A stretch of DNA of 34,294 nucleotides from contig NZ_ARXR01000029.1 of the NCBI RefSeq assembly GCF_015356855.1, positions 1 through 34,294 of the forward strand. The letters are read 5' to 3'. Made by a program: the position numbers and the translations under genes. This DNA is from Alloalcanivorax venustensis ISO4 (lineage in GTDB: Bacteria > Pseudomonadota > Gammaproteobacteria > Pseudomonadales > Alcanivoracaceae). Every line of letters begins with the position of its first letter. Within the stretch, counting starts at the first letter, position 1. Below, piece after piece: positions 7,159 through 17,151 of this stretch. The notes under the pieces were generated by a model. The model had not been told where the DNA came from and did not search any database. It worked only from the letters and a program-made list of their open reading frames with translations.

Positions 7159-9468
7159 CTAGCACCAGGGCGGCCGGCACTGACCGGAGGGCCTGGCCTC
7201 CGTATCGGCCTGCGAGGCCGCTACGGTCGATTCCTCAACCGGCTGCGGGGCCGCTGGCGCGGGCGCCGGGGCCGGTTCAACCGGTTGTGGGGTCCGGGTG
7301 GCGGACGGCTCGCGGGCCTCGTCTTCCGCCTTGTCCGCGTCCTCATCACGGGCGGCGGGCGCCTCTTCCTGCCCGGGCACCACGCCCTCGGTATCGGTCA
7401 CCGGCCCGGAGGTGGGCGGCGTGGCGGAATCCTCTTCGCGTTTTTCCTGCTGCGCCTTATAAGCCCGCTCGTAATCATCGGAAACCGGTGAACGCCCTTC
7501 GAACAGATTTTCCAGCTTCACCGGCAGCGGGAACTGAACCTCGCGCACCAGTTCGCCGTCATCGTTGACCCGGAACTGCATGGCGGTGACGCCCATGTAT
7601 TTCTCGCGGGTCATGTCCACCAGCCGGTCGTTGTTCGCCAGCACCGTGGGCTTGATGAACACCATCAGATTACGTTTGACGTGGCTCTCGGAGGTGGAGC
7701 GGAACAGGAAGCCCAGCAGAGGGATATCACCGAGCAGCGGCACCTTGCGGACGGTCTCCTGAACGTCGTCGGAAATCAGGCCGCCGAGGGCGATGGTCTC
7801 ACCGTCGTCCGCCAGCACCGTGGTGTTGAGCTGCCGCTTGGTGGTGACGATGTCCACCGCTTCACCAACCGAATCCTTCACCGCCGAGGTTTCCTGCTCA
7901 AGCTCCAGGCGGATGGTGTTCAACCCGGCCACATGGGGCGTCACCTTCAACGTCAGGCCCACATCCTCGCGCTGGATGGTGGTGAACGGGTTGGACACCC
8001 CGGAACCGGTGCTCGAGGCCTGCCCGGTCACGAACGGCACATTCTCGCCGACGATGATCGAGGCTTCCTGGTTATCCAGAGTGAGAATGCTGGGTGTCGA
8101 CAGCAGATTGGTGTTGGTGGTGGACGCCAGCGCCTGCACCAACGCGCCCCACTCCAGATCGCCGTCGGCGTCGGTTTCACCGAAGCCGGCAGCAATGCCG
8201 TCACCCAGGGTGATATTGGAAGGGTCCTCGGTGATCACCGCCTGCAGCAGAGACTGCACACTGATGCCGGAGCCACCGAAGTTCACCGCGCCAACCCCGT
8301 TTTCCAGATCGCCGGCCAGGTACTGGAAGCCCAGGTTGTTGGCTTTATCGCCGGTCACTTCGACGATCGCCGCCTCAATCAGGATCTGGGCGCGCCGCAC
8401 GTCCAGCTGGCTGATCACCGATTGCAGTTCTTTCATCATTTCCGGCTCGGCGCGGATCACCAGAGCGTTAAGGGACTCATCCGACTGGATCGAGACCCGG
8501 CCTTCGCCATCGGAGGCACGCGAAGCAGAGGCGCCACCTTCATCACCACCCTGGCGAACCGCCGAGGCACCGGCGGCGAAGTTCTTCAGCAGTTCCGCCA
8601 TTTTTTCCGAATCACCATGGCTGAGCCGGACCACCTGCACGCCGCCGGCGGCGCTGGAGGGGCTGTCCAGTTGCTGGATCAGCGGCATCAGGCGGGCGCG
8701 GGTGCCGCGGTCGCCCTTGATAATCAAACGGTTGGTGCGCTCATCGGCGACCATGGTGGCGCCGCCCTGGGCGCCCCGGCGCCGGTTGTTAGCGGCCGGG
8801 TCCGAGGTGGTCAGTTCTTCCAGCAGCGACACCATATTGCCGGCGAACGCGTGCTCCAGCTGAACGATTTCAACCTCGTCGCTTTCAGCGTTGTCGAGGC
8901 TGTTGATAATGGCGCGCATGCGCTGAATGTTGTCGGCATGGTCGCTGATAATCAGCGCGTTGGCGGATCCCACCGCCGCCAGGTGACCGTACTGCGGCAC
9001 CAACGGGCGCAGCACCGGCACCAGTTCCTCAACCGGAGAGTTGTCCACCGCGATCACCTGGGTGATCAACTCTTCACCGTCCACGCTGCCCGCGTTGGCG
9101 GTCAGCGGCAGGTTGCTCTGCTTGGCGGTGGTGTTGGTGACGATCTTGATCACGCCACCGGACGGCACTGCGGCGTAACCGTGGACCTGAAGCACCGACA
9201 GGAACAGCTCATAGACTTCGTCGGAGGTCAGTGGCTGGTTGGAAATGACAGTCACGTCACGGGCGCGTACCCGCGGGTCGACGACAAAGTTCTTCCCGGT
9301 CATCTCCGCGACCTGGTTGATGAACGCCTGAATGTCCGCGTTGCGGATATTCACCGTCCAGTTCTTGCCATCGCCGGACTGCTCCACCTGAGCCTGCTGC
9401 TGGGCATGGGCGCCGAGAGCCAGGCTCAGCGTTAGCACTGCGATTATTGTTTTCAGGGCCGACTTCAT
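7159..9468 (-). CDS. gspD: Type II secretion system secretin GspD
   Basis: This 769-residue outer-membrane secretin forms the exit pore of the type II secretion system. A signal peptide of about 22 residues ends in AHA. Then come the N0 domain (about 33-105), three ring domains N1-N3 with the usual insertions (about 125-365) and the secretin core (about 375-625), which contains the motif VPLLGDIPLLG. Beyond residue 650 is a Pro/Ala/Glu-rich tail of about 120 residues ending in CRPPWC, unusual for this family. It lies seven bases behind gspC and converges on the lipoprotein gene with a 10-base gap. A stem-loop at 49-56/69-76 of the 7100s (7149-7176) may help end both transcripts. The inner-membrane and pseudopilin genes must lie elsewhere. 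Confidence 0.95.
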   Translation of the reverse strand: MKSALKTIIAVLTLSLALGAHAQQQAQVEQSGDGKNWTVNIRNADIQAFINQVAEMTGKNFVVDPRVRARDVTVISNQPLTSDEVYELFLSVLQVHGYAAVPSGGVIKIVTNTTAKQSNLPLTANAGSVDGEELITQVIAVDNSPVEELVPVLRPLVPQYGHLAAVGSANALIISDHADNIQRMRAIINSLDNAESDEVEIVQLEHAFAGNMVSLLEELTTSDPAANNRRRGAQGGATMVADERTNRLIIKGDRGTRARLMPLIQQLDSPSSAAGGVQVVRLSHGDSEKMAELLKNFAAGASAVRQGGDEGGASASRASDGEGRVSIQSDESLNALVIRAEPEMMKELQSVISQLDVRRAQILIEAAIVEVTGDKANNLGFQYLAGDLENGVGAVNFGGSGISVQSLLQAVITEDPSNITLGDGIAAGFGETDADGDLEWGALVQALASTTNTNLLSTPSILTLDNQEASIIVGENVPFVTGQASSTGSGVSNPFTTIQREDVGLTLKVTPHVAGLNTIRLELEQETSAVKDSVGEAVDIVTTKRQLNTTVLADDGETIALGGLISDDVQETVRKVPLLGDIPLLGFLFRSTSESHVKRNLMVFIKPTVLANNDRLVDMTREKYMGVTAMQFRVNDDGELVREVQFPLPVKLENLFEGRSPVSDDYERAYKAQQEKREEDSATPPTSGPVTDTEGVVPGQEEAPAARDEDADKAEDEAREPSATRTPQPVEPAPAPAPAAPQPVEESTVAASQADTEARPSGQCRPPWC

Positions 9469-9475
9469 AGGCTTC

Positions 9476-10330
9476 TCACGGTGGATAGTTCACGGTAAAT
9501 TCCTGTTCGCCGCGCTGCACGACTATGGATGCGGCCTGACTGTCCAGATAGGACTGCAATGCCGCCAGATCACTCTCTTCATCGCCAAGCGGGTAGCCGT
9601 TCACCGAGACCACCACGTCCCCCTGATTCAGCCCCACTTGTTCAATTAACTGCTTGGGCGCCTGCTCGCCGATTCTATACCCCTCGGTGCCGCCCTCACT
9701 GACCGGCTGCAGCCCCAGTTGCCGGATCAACGCGGTGCGCTGCTGGGCCAGATCGGTTTGCGGGCTCGGCGCCTGTGTCTGCGGCGCCGGCTCGTTCACC
9801 TGCGTCACGCCACCGCCGGACAGCCCTTTGATTTCGTTCAGGCGCAACGTTTCCAGGCGCCCCTGCCGCCGCAGGATGACGCGGTCGGCGTAGATGTCTT
9901 CCAGCTCAGCATTACCGGGAATCGCGTCACCAATATGAAACAGTTCCGCGTCCTTGCCCTTTTCCGCGATGATCGCGGACGACTGGTCCCGGTCGCGGGT
10001 CTGGAACAGCCCCAACAGCTCCAGACTTAAACGGGTGTCCGGCGCATCCACCGGCCGGTCATCCTTGGCGCCGGGCTCCGCCTGGTAGACACCGAAAAGA
10101 TTCCAGCTTTGCACCTGGGAGGAAGAAATCTCCGAGTTACCCTGCTGGGAGCCGGCCACCGCAACCTGCTTAAGATCGGATTCGGGCACGCTGTCCCGGG
10201 GGCCGTACCAGAGCATCCAGACGGTGCGGGCAATCACATAGGCGAGAAACACCACCAACAAAAGAGCCAGAATGGCACGCAGCCAACGCTCCCCTTTTTG
10301 TCGGTTTCCCCTCCGGGCCCACTGAATCAT
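9476..10330 (-). CDS. gspC: Type II secretion system protein GspC
   Basis: This 284-residue bitopic inner-membrane protein links the secretin to the inner-membrane platform. One transmembrane helix is at about 18-42. The homology region that contacts GspD is at about 73-160, a Gln/Pro-rich linker follows, and a PDZ domain runs from about 195 to the end, with GDVVVSVNG as its recognisable core. ATG 10330 is preferred over an upstream GTG (10420) because a sigma-70-like promoter lies between them, so its transcript would start downstream of the GTG. The gene is followed after seven bases by gspD. Confidence 0.9.
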   Translation of the reverse strand: MIQWARRGNRQKGERWLRAILALLLVVFLAYVIARTVWMLWYGPRDSVPESDLKQVAVAGSQQGNSEISSSQVQSWNLFGVYQAEPGAKDDRPVDAPDTRLSLELLGLFQTRDRDQSSAIIAEKGKDAELFHIGDAIPGNAELEDIYADRVILRRQGRLETLRLNEIKGLSGGGVTQVNEPAPQTQAPSPQTDLAQQRTALIRQLGLQPVSEGGTEGYRIGEQAPKQLIEQVGLNQGDVVVSVNGYPLGDEESDLAALQSYLDSQAASIVVQRGEQEFTVNYPP

Positions 10331-10382
10331 AAAGCCATCAATCCTGTTTATCGTTATCCCGGCCCGCCGGCATCGAATCCCG

Positions 10383-10411
10383 AGTATAGAGAGCCGACCG
10401 TCCCTGGCCAA
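10383..10411 (-). promoter_or_regulatory. Predicted sigma-70 promoter of gspC-gspD
   Basis: On the leftward strand TTGGCC (10406-10411) and TATACT (10383-10388) are separated by exactly 17 bases. The predicted start is near 10376, giving a leader of about 45 bases before gspC. A 6-bp stem-loop at 10419-10435 sits just upstream, behind gspN; it has no U-run leftward. Confidence 0.55.
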
Positions 10412-10452
10412 TTTATACACGGTCTTTCCGACCGTTTGTTATGCAGAGGCGC

Positions 10453-11172
10453 TCAGCCCGGCCGCCCCAGGGTCAAAGGCCGGCGCATGCGGAAGACCAC
10501 ATCGGAAGGGTCCCCACCCTGGCTGACGCCCAGCAATTGCGGCCAGGCCCGGCGCACCTGCACGCTCAATGTCTTGTCTTCCAGGCTCGCCAGAACCAGC
10601 TGCTGCTGCTCGGGGCCGGTCACGGTAAGCCGGGGGCCGCTCTCCGACATCGTCAGCCGGCCGTCCAGGGGCGGCACCCTGGCCGAGCCGTCGCGACCCC
10701 AGCTCACCGTGCCGCCGCTGTAATCAAGCGTCCCTTTGGCATCGACCACGTTCTCATCGACGAGTTCCAATACCAGCAAGGAAAGTGACACGGTACCATC
10801 GGCATCGCCTTGCGGCACCTGTCGGCTGACCATGGCCACCGGCACCTGCGCGCGCCACTGCTCCAGACGCCAGTCGCCCCAGGCGGCGCCCAGCCAGCCG
10901 CGCGCCTGCAACTCGCCGGCGGACAGGGACAAATCGACCCCGGGGGTCAGGCCGTGCCAATTCAGTTCCCAGCTCAGAAGACCCTGCTGATCACGCCAGC
11001 GCGCCCGGACGTCGGCGTCCCACCAGGGGCCGCGAGCGTCGGACAACACCAGCGGCGCGCCACCGGGACGCAACGCCGGCACTTTGTCGATCACCAGCGC
11101 CGCCGGCATCAGAGCCACTAAAAAAACCACCAGGCTGGCGACAAACACCGCCCCCAAAGCGAACCAGCGCAT
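10453..11172 (-). CDS. gspN: Type II secretion system protein GspN
   Basis: This 239-residue protein has one N-terminal hydrophobic segment (about 5-28) and a periplasmic beta-rich region with the family's WW and WxLNWxGL-like motifs (ARGPWWDADV, then LSWELNWHGL). GspN is an accessory subunit found in only some type II systems, with an incompletely known role. The order gspN-gspC-gspD supports the call. A GTG lies one codon upstream of the chosen ATG. The ssb stop is only 12 bases away, so read-through from ssb is likely. Confidence 0.85.
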   Translation of the reverse strand: MRWFALGAVFVASLVVFLVALMPAALVIDKVPALRPGGAPLVLSDARGPWWDADVRARWRDQQGLLSWELNWHGLTPGVDLSLSAGELQARGWLGAAWGDWRLEQWRAQVPVAMVSRQVPQGDADGTVSLSLLVLELVDENVVDAKGTLDYSGGTVSWGRDGSARVPPLDGRLTMSESGPRLTVTGPEQQQLVLASLEDKTLSVQVRRAWPQLLGVSQGGDPSDVVFRMRRPLTLGRPG

Positions 11173-11184
11173 CACAGCCCCACG

Positions 11185-11721
11185 TTAGAACGGAATATCG
11201 TCGTCGAAATCATCGGCCGGGCCGCTGAAACCACCGCCCTGCTGGCCACCGGCCGGCTTGGCGCGTTGATCACCACCGCCCTGCTGACCCCCGCCCTGCT
11301 GACCATAGTCGTAGTCCTGGTTCTCGTAGCCGGTGGGCTGGCCGCCGCCCTGGTTCTGGTAGCCGCCGCCGTCACCGCCGCCGCCACGGCCGTCGAGCAT
11401 CTGCATCTCATTGGCGACGATTTCCGTGGTGTAGCGGTCCTGGCCGTCCTGCCCCTGCCACTTGCGGGTGCGGATGGAACCTTCCACGTACACCTTGCTG
11501 CCCTTCTTGAGATACTCGCCGGCGATCTCGCCGAGCTTATTGAAGAACACCACCCGGTGCCATTCGGTGCGTTCCTGCTGCTGACCGGTCTGCCGATCCT
11601 TCCAGGTTTCGCTGGTCGCCAAACGGATGTTGGTGACCGCGCCGCCGCTGGGCATGAACCGGGTTTCCGGGTCGGCGCCCAGGTTACCGATCAGAATGAC
11701 TTTATTGACGCCTCTCGCCAT
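11185..11721 (-). CDS. ssb: Single-stranded DNA-binding protein
   Basis: This 178-residue protein binds single-stranded DNA in replication, repair and recombination. The OB-fold takes about residues 1-110, with the typical start [15 protein letters not shown] and the motif [17 protein letters not shown] long Gly/Gln-rich disordered linker follows. The acidic tip DDDIPF is the docking site for partner proteins. The length matches Escherichia coli SSB (178). The ssb/uvrA neighbourhood is common in gammaproteobacteria, here separated by a transporter and a regulator. No LexA box is visible upstream. A palindrome TGATATATCA (11776-11785) lies about 55 bases upstream of the start, and no convincing -35/-10 pair was found. 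Confidence 0.98.
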   Translation of the reverse strand: MARGVNKVILIGNLGADPETRFMPSGGAVTNIRLATSETWKDRQTGQQQERTEWHRVVFFNKLGEIAGEYLKKGSKVYVEGSIRTRKWQGQDGQDRYTTEIVANEMQMLDGRGGGGDGGGYQNQGGGQPTGYENQDYDYGQQGGGQQGGGDQRAKPAGGQQGGGFSGPADDFDDDIPF

Positions 11722-11887
11722 GGCTGTTCGCTCCCTCTCTCTGTAACGGCCTATAACGGCACGTCTCTAAACGACTGATATATCAATGGGACGGCACCGG
11801 CGGTGCCGGTGCGGTAAAAAGCAGACCGGTTATTGTGGCAGCTTTGGCCGCGCTTGAAACCCCCGGCGGCGGCGCCCGCCCAAACCG

Positions 11888-13264
11888 TCAGGCCCGCGGC
11901 TCCTGGACCTCGGCGCTGAGCGCCGTGAGCGCGTCCTCATCCAACAACTTATTGTCCACTTTCAGCAGCGCCAGGCGCTGTTCGGCGACCACCACCGCCT
12001 CCAATACGCCGGGCACCGAGCGCAACCGCGATGCCGCCTGATCCCAATCCTGGGCACTCGCCAGGCGAATCACGCGATTGTCGAGCTTGGGCAATTCGCC
12101 CATGCCGCGCAAGTACAGCAGCCAGCCCACGGCGATAACCGCGCTGCCCAGGAACACCGCCTCGGCGCCCACCCACTGGTAAAGGGCGCCGCCCAACTGG
12201 CCGCCGATGAACACGCCCAGGAACTGGCTGGTGGAGTAAACACCCATGGCGGTGCCGCGGGTGCCGGCGGGGGCGGCGCGGCCCACCAGCGAGGGCAGCA
12301 GCGCCTCGAGCAGATTGAAGGCCATGAAATAAACGAACAACGCCAGCACGAAGTGCCACAGTGTATTGCCGGCCAGCGCCAGCAGGATTTCAGCGACGAT
12401 CAGCAGGCCCACGGCCACGCGCTTGATGGGCATGGCACCGCGACGCTCGGCGGCGATGATCAGAGGTACCATGGCCAGAAAGCCGCCCACCAGCACCACC
12501 AGATACAGCAGGCTGTGCTGTTCCAGCGACAGCCCGAGACGCTGCTTGAGCAGTTGCGGCAGCACCACGAACGACGCGGTCATGGTCATGTGCAGCACGA
12601 GGATGCCCACATCCAGGCGGCGCAGCACCGGATCGCCCAGCACGGTGCGGAAGCGCTGAGCGGCGGGCAGCGGTTCACTGCTGCGCACCCTGGGCGAGGG
12701 CACCCAGACCGCCACCAGCATCGCCGCCAGACCCAGCACCACGGTGAACCAGAACAGGCCGCTCAGCCCCAGCCAGCGGGCCAGCAGCGGCCCCAGGATC
12801 AGGGCGAGGATAAAGGAGGAGCCCACCGCCATGCCGATCAGCGCCATGGCGCGGGTGCGGCGCTGCTCGCTGACCACGTCGCCGATCAACGCCATGATCA
12901 CGCTGGCGATGGCCCCGGCGCCCTGCAGCGCCCGGCCCAGAATAACGCCGTGGATGCTGTCGCTGAGCGCCGCCACCGCCCCGCCGATGACGAACAGCAG
13001 CAGGCCGATCAGCAACAGAGGGCGGCGGCCGAAGCGGTCCGACAGCATGCCGAAGGGAATCTGCAGCAGGGCCTGCATCAGGCCGTAGGCGCCGATGGCG
13101 GTGCCGATCAGCAGCGGGGTGGCCCCGTCCAGTTCGGCGCCGTAGACGGCGAACACCGGCAGGAGCATGAACAGCCCGAACATGCGCAGGGCGAAAATCG
13201 CTGCCAGGGAGCCGGTGGTGGTCAATTCAGTGCGCCGCAGCGCGGCCCGGGAAGCGTCCGTCAT
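11888..13264 (-). CDS. MFS transporter, YajR-like
   Basis: This 458-residue inner-membrane exporter has 12 predicted helices. The MFS motif A (GMLSDRFGRRP, about residues 73-83) follows helix 2. A cytosolic C-terminal domain of about 60 residues (about 395-458) contains an alpha/beta pattern with LRSVPGVLEAVVV, matching the small ferredoxin-like domain of E. coli YajR, which has nearly the same total length. The substrate is unknown; drug or metabolite efflux by proton antiport is typical. The gene sits between ssb and uvrA, as its homologue does in Pseudomonas. It diverges from the CsgD-like gene, sharing a 255-base promoter region. Confidence 0.88.
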   Translation of the reverse strand: MTDASRAALRRTELTTTGSLAAIFALRMFGLFMLLPVFAVYGAELDGATPLLIGTAIGAYGLMQALLQIPFGMLSDRFGRRPLLLIGLLLFVIGGAVAALSDSIHGVILGRALQGAGAIASVIMALIGDVVSEQRRTRAMALIGMAVGSSFILALILGPLLARWLGLSGLFWFTVVLGLAAMLVAVWVPSPRVRSSEPLPAAQRFRTVLGDPVLRRLDVGILVLHMTMTASFVVLPQLLKQRLGLSLEQHSLLYLVVLVGGFLAMVPLIIAAERRGAMPIKRVAVGLLIVAEILLALAGNTLWHFVLALFVYFMAFNLLEALLPSLVGRAAPAGTRGTAMGVYSTSQFLGVFIGGQLGGALYQWVGAEAVFLGSAVIAVGWLLYLRGMGELPKLDNRVIRLASAQDWDQAASRLRSVPGVLEAVVVAEQRLALLKVDNKLLDEDALTALSAEVQEPRA

Positions 13265-13409
13265 GGTCTAACATCGGTGATACACAAAGGGACGGCGAGT
13301 GTACCAGATTCAATCCCGCGTCGGGTGATGATGGGCAGGCCGCCGCCGGAATCCGGGTCTAAGCCGTTCCGCCCAGTGGCCATCGGGCAGACGTTCCCCG
13401 CGACCGCCG

Positions 13410-13450
13410 TATAATGGTAAATTGAACCCCCGCCAATGCGATGATAAATT
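13410..13450 (+). promoter_or_regulatory. Possible promoters of the CsgD-like gene
   Basis: A perfect -10 hexamer TATAAT is at 13410-13415, with no good -35 (an activated promoter is possible). Just downstream, TTGAAC (13422-13427) and TAAATT (13445-13450) are separated by 17 bases, four of six matches each. Either would give a leader of about 60-100 bases before the start at 13520. Confidence 0.35.
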
Positions 13451-13519
13451 GGCCCCTTGAATCAGTTTTTTTTCGTATCCCCCTCGCGGGACACAACCTC
13501 CCGGTACACGGGACGCATC

Positions 13520-14179
13520 ATGGACGAATTAATGGACACTCAAGAATCACAAAAGGTGTACGTGGTCGGCGGCCAGCATCTTCAGAACGCGCTGCTCACG
13601 GAGTTCCTCGACAAAGCGTCGATTACCGCCAGCGCGGTGAAGTCGGTGGACCAGGTCCACGAAGACGACCTGCGCGCCGTGGAGCAGAATCTGTTCCTGG
13701 TGGATTTCCATTCCGTGGATGTGAATGACGTCATCACCCGCCTGCTGGAAACGGACAAGCGTCTCGACAGCGAAATTCTGATCGGCGTGTTCAATGTCGA
13801 CGACGACGATGACCTGTCGCGCCTGGCGGGCCTGCCGATGGTCAACGGCGGCTTTCAGCATGACTGCCCGCAGGGGCTGCTGACCAAGGGCATCAAGTCG
13901 ATGTTCGAGGGCGAGCTGTGGTTCCCGCGCAAGGTGTTGCAGCAATACCTGGTGAAAAGCCGCGCCTTCAACAAGACCTTCGGCCGCAACGAGGTGAACC
14001 TTACCGACCGCGAGATCGAAGTGCTCAAGGTGATGGCCACCGGCGCCAAGAATTCGGAAATCGCCACGGTGCTCAACCTCAGCCCGCACACCATCAAGAC
14101 CCACATCTACAACATCTTCAAGAAGATCAATGCCTCCAACCGCCTGCAGGCGGTGAACTGGGCGCAGGAAAACCTCTGA
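13520..14179 (+). CDS. CsgD-like LuxR-family transcriptional regulator
   Basis: This 219-residue protein has an N-terminal receiver-like domain (about 10-145), with an Asp at 62 (FLVDF) where phosphorylation would occur, and a LuxR-type helix-turn-helix at about 160-215 (LTDREIEVL, then SPHTIKTHIYNIFKKI). The length, the F-x-x-K-I-x-x-x-N-R-x-Q-A-V-x-W-A-x-x-N-L ending and the overall order closely match E. coli CsgD (216 residues), the activator of curli and biofilm matrix genes. No curli genes are in the window. ATG 13520, preceded by GGGAC, is preferred over an upstream TTG; ATG 13532 is also possible. It lies upstream of uvrA in the same direction, with a hairpin between them. Confidence 0.85.
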   Translation: MDELMDTQESQKVYVVGGQHLQNALLTEFLDKASITASAVKSVDQVHEDDLRAVEQNLFLVDFHSVDVNDVITRLLETDKRLDSEILIGVFNVDDDDDLSRLAGLPMVNGGFQHDCPQGLLTKGIKSMFEGELWFPRKVLQQYLVKSRAFNKTFGRNEVNLTDREIEVLKVMATGAKNSEIATVLNLSPHTIKTHIYNIFKKINASNRLQAVNWAQENL

Positions 14180-14190
14180 TACCCCACCTG

Positions 14191-14217
14191 CCCGACGCCG
14201 GCAATCCGGCGTCAGGG
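14191..14217 (+). terminator. Stem-loop between the CsgD-like gene and uvrA
   Basis: GACGCCGG (14194-14201) and CCGGCGTC (14206-14213) form a perfect 8-bp stem with a CAAT loop, extended by three C-G pairs past one bulged A. It starts 14 bases behind the stop. The U-run is poor (CGTTCTTT further on), so it may be a weak terminator or an RNA-stabilising hairpin. Confidence 0.5.
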
Positions 14218-14252
14218 CACCATCGTTCTTTCCCCCATCACGCTCTTTCCCC

Positions 14253-14258
14253 TATACT
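14253..14258 (+). promoter_or_regulatory. -10 element of the uvrA promoter
   Basis: TATACT, five of six consensus matches, lies 41 bases before the uvrA start and immediately upstream of the LexA box. The -35 region (about 14230) is pyrimidine-rich without a good match. Confidence 0.5.
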
Positions 14259-14259
14259 G

Positions 14260-14279
14260 CACTGTTCATTCTGACAGTA
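14260..14279. promoter_or_regulatory. LexA (SOS) box of uvrA
   Basis: The site holds both perfect half-sites, CTGT (14262-14265) and ACAG (14274-14277), separated by eight bases and flanked by A and TA as in the consensus TACTGT-N8-ACAGTA. It covers the expected transcription start, just behind the -10 element, so LexA would block initiation. SOS control of uvrA is established in other gammaproteobacteria. Confidence 0.82.
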
Positions 14280-14298
14280 GCCAAGGGCACGCCATCTC

Positions 14299-17142
<2,844 letters not shown>

Positions 17143-17151
17143 AGCGGCGCC

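Noticed and set aside
7681-9435. A 584-codon open frame antisense to gspD
   Set aside because: Composition (His, Arg, Gln, Gly) is that of a shadow frame, and gspD itself is unmistakable.
11200-11400. Repetitive Gly/Gln codons resembling a short tandem repeat
   Set aside because: They encode the disordered linker of SSB; units vary and no CRISPR-like spacing exists.
11722-11887. Search for a LexA box upstream of ssb
   Set aside because: No CTGT-N8-ACAG arrangement is present.
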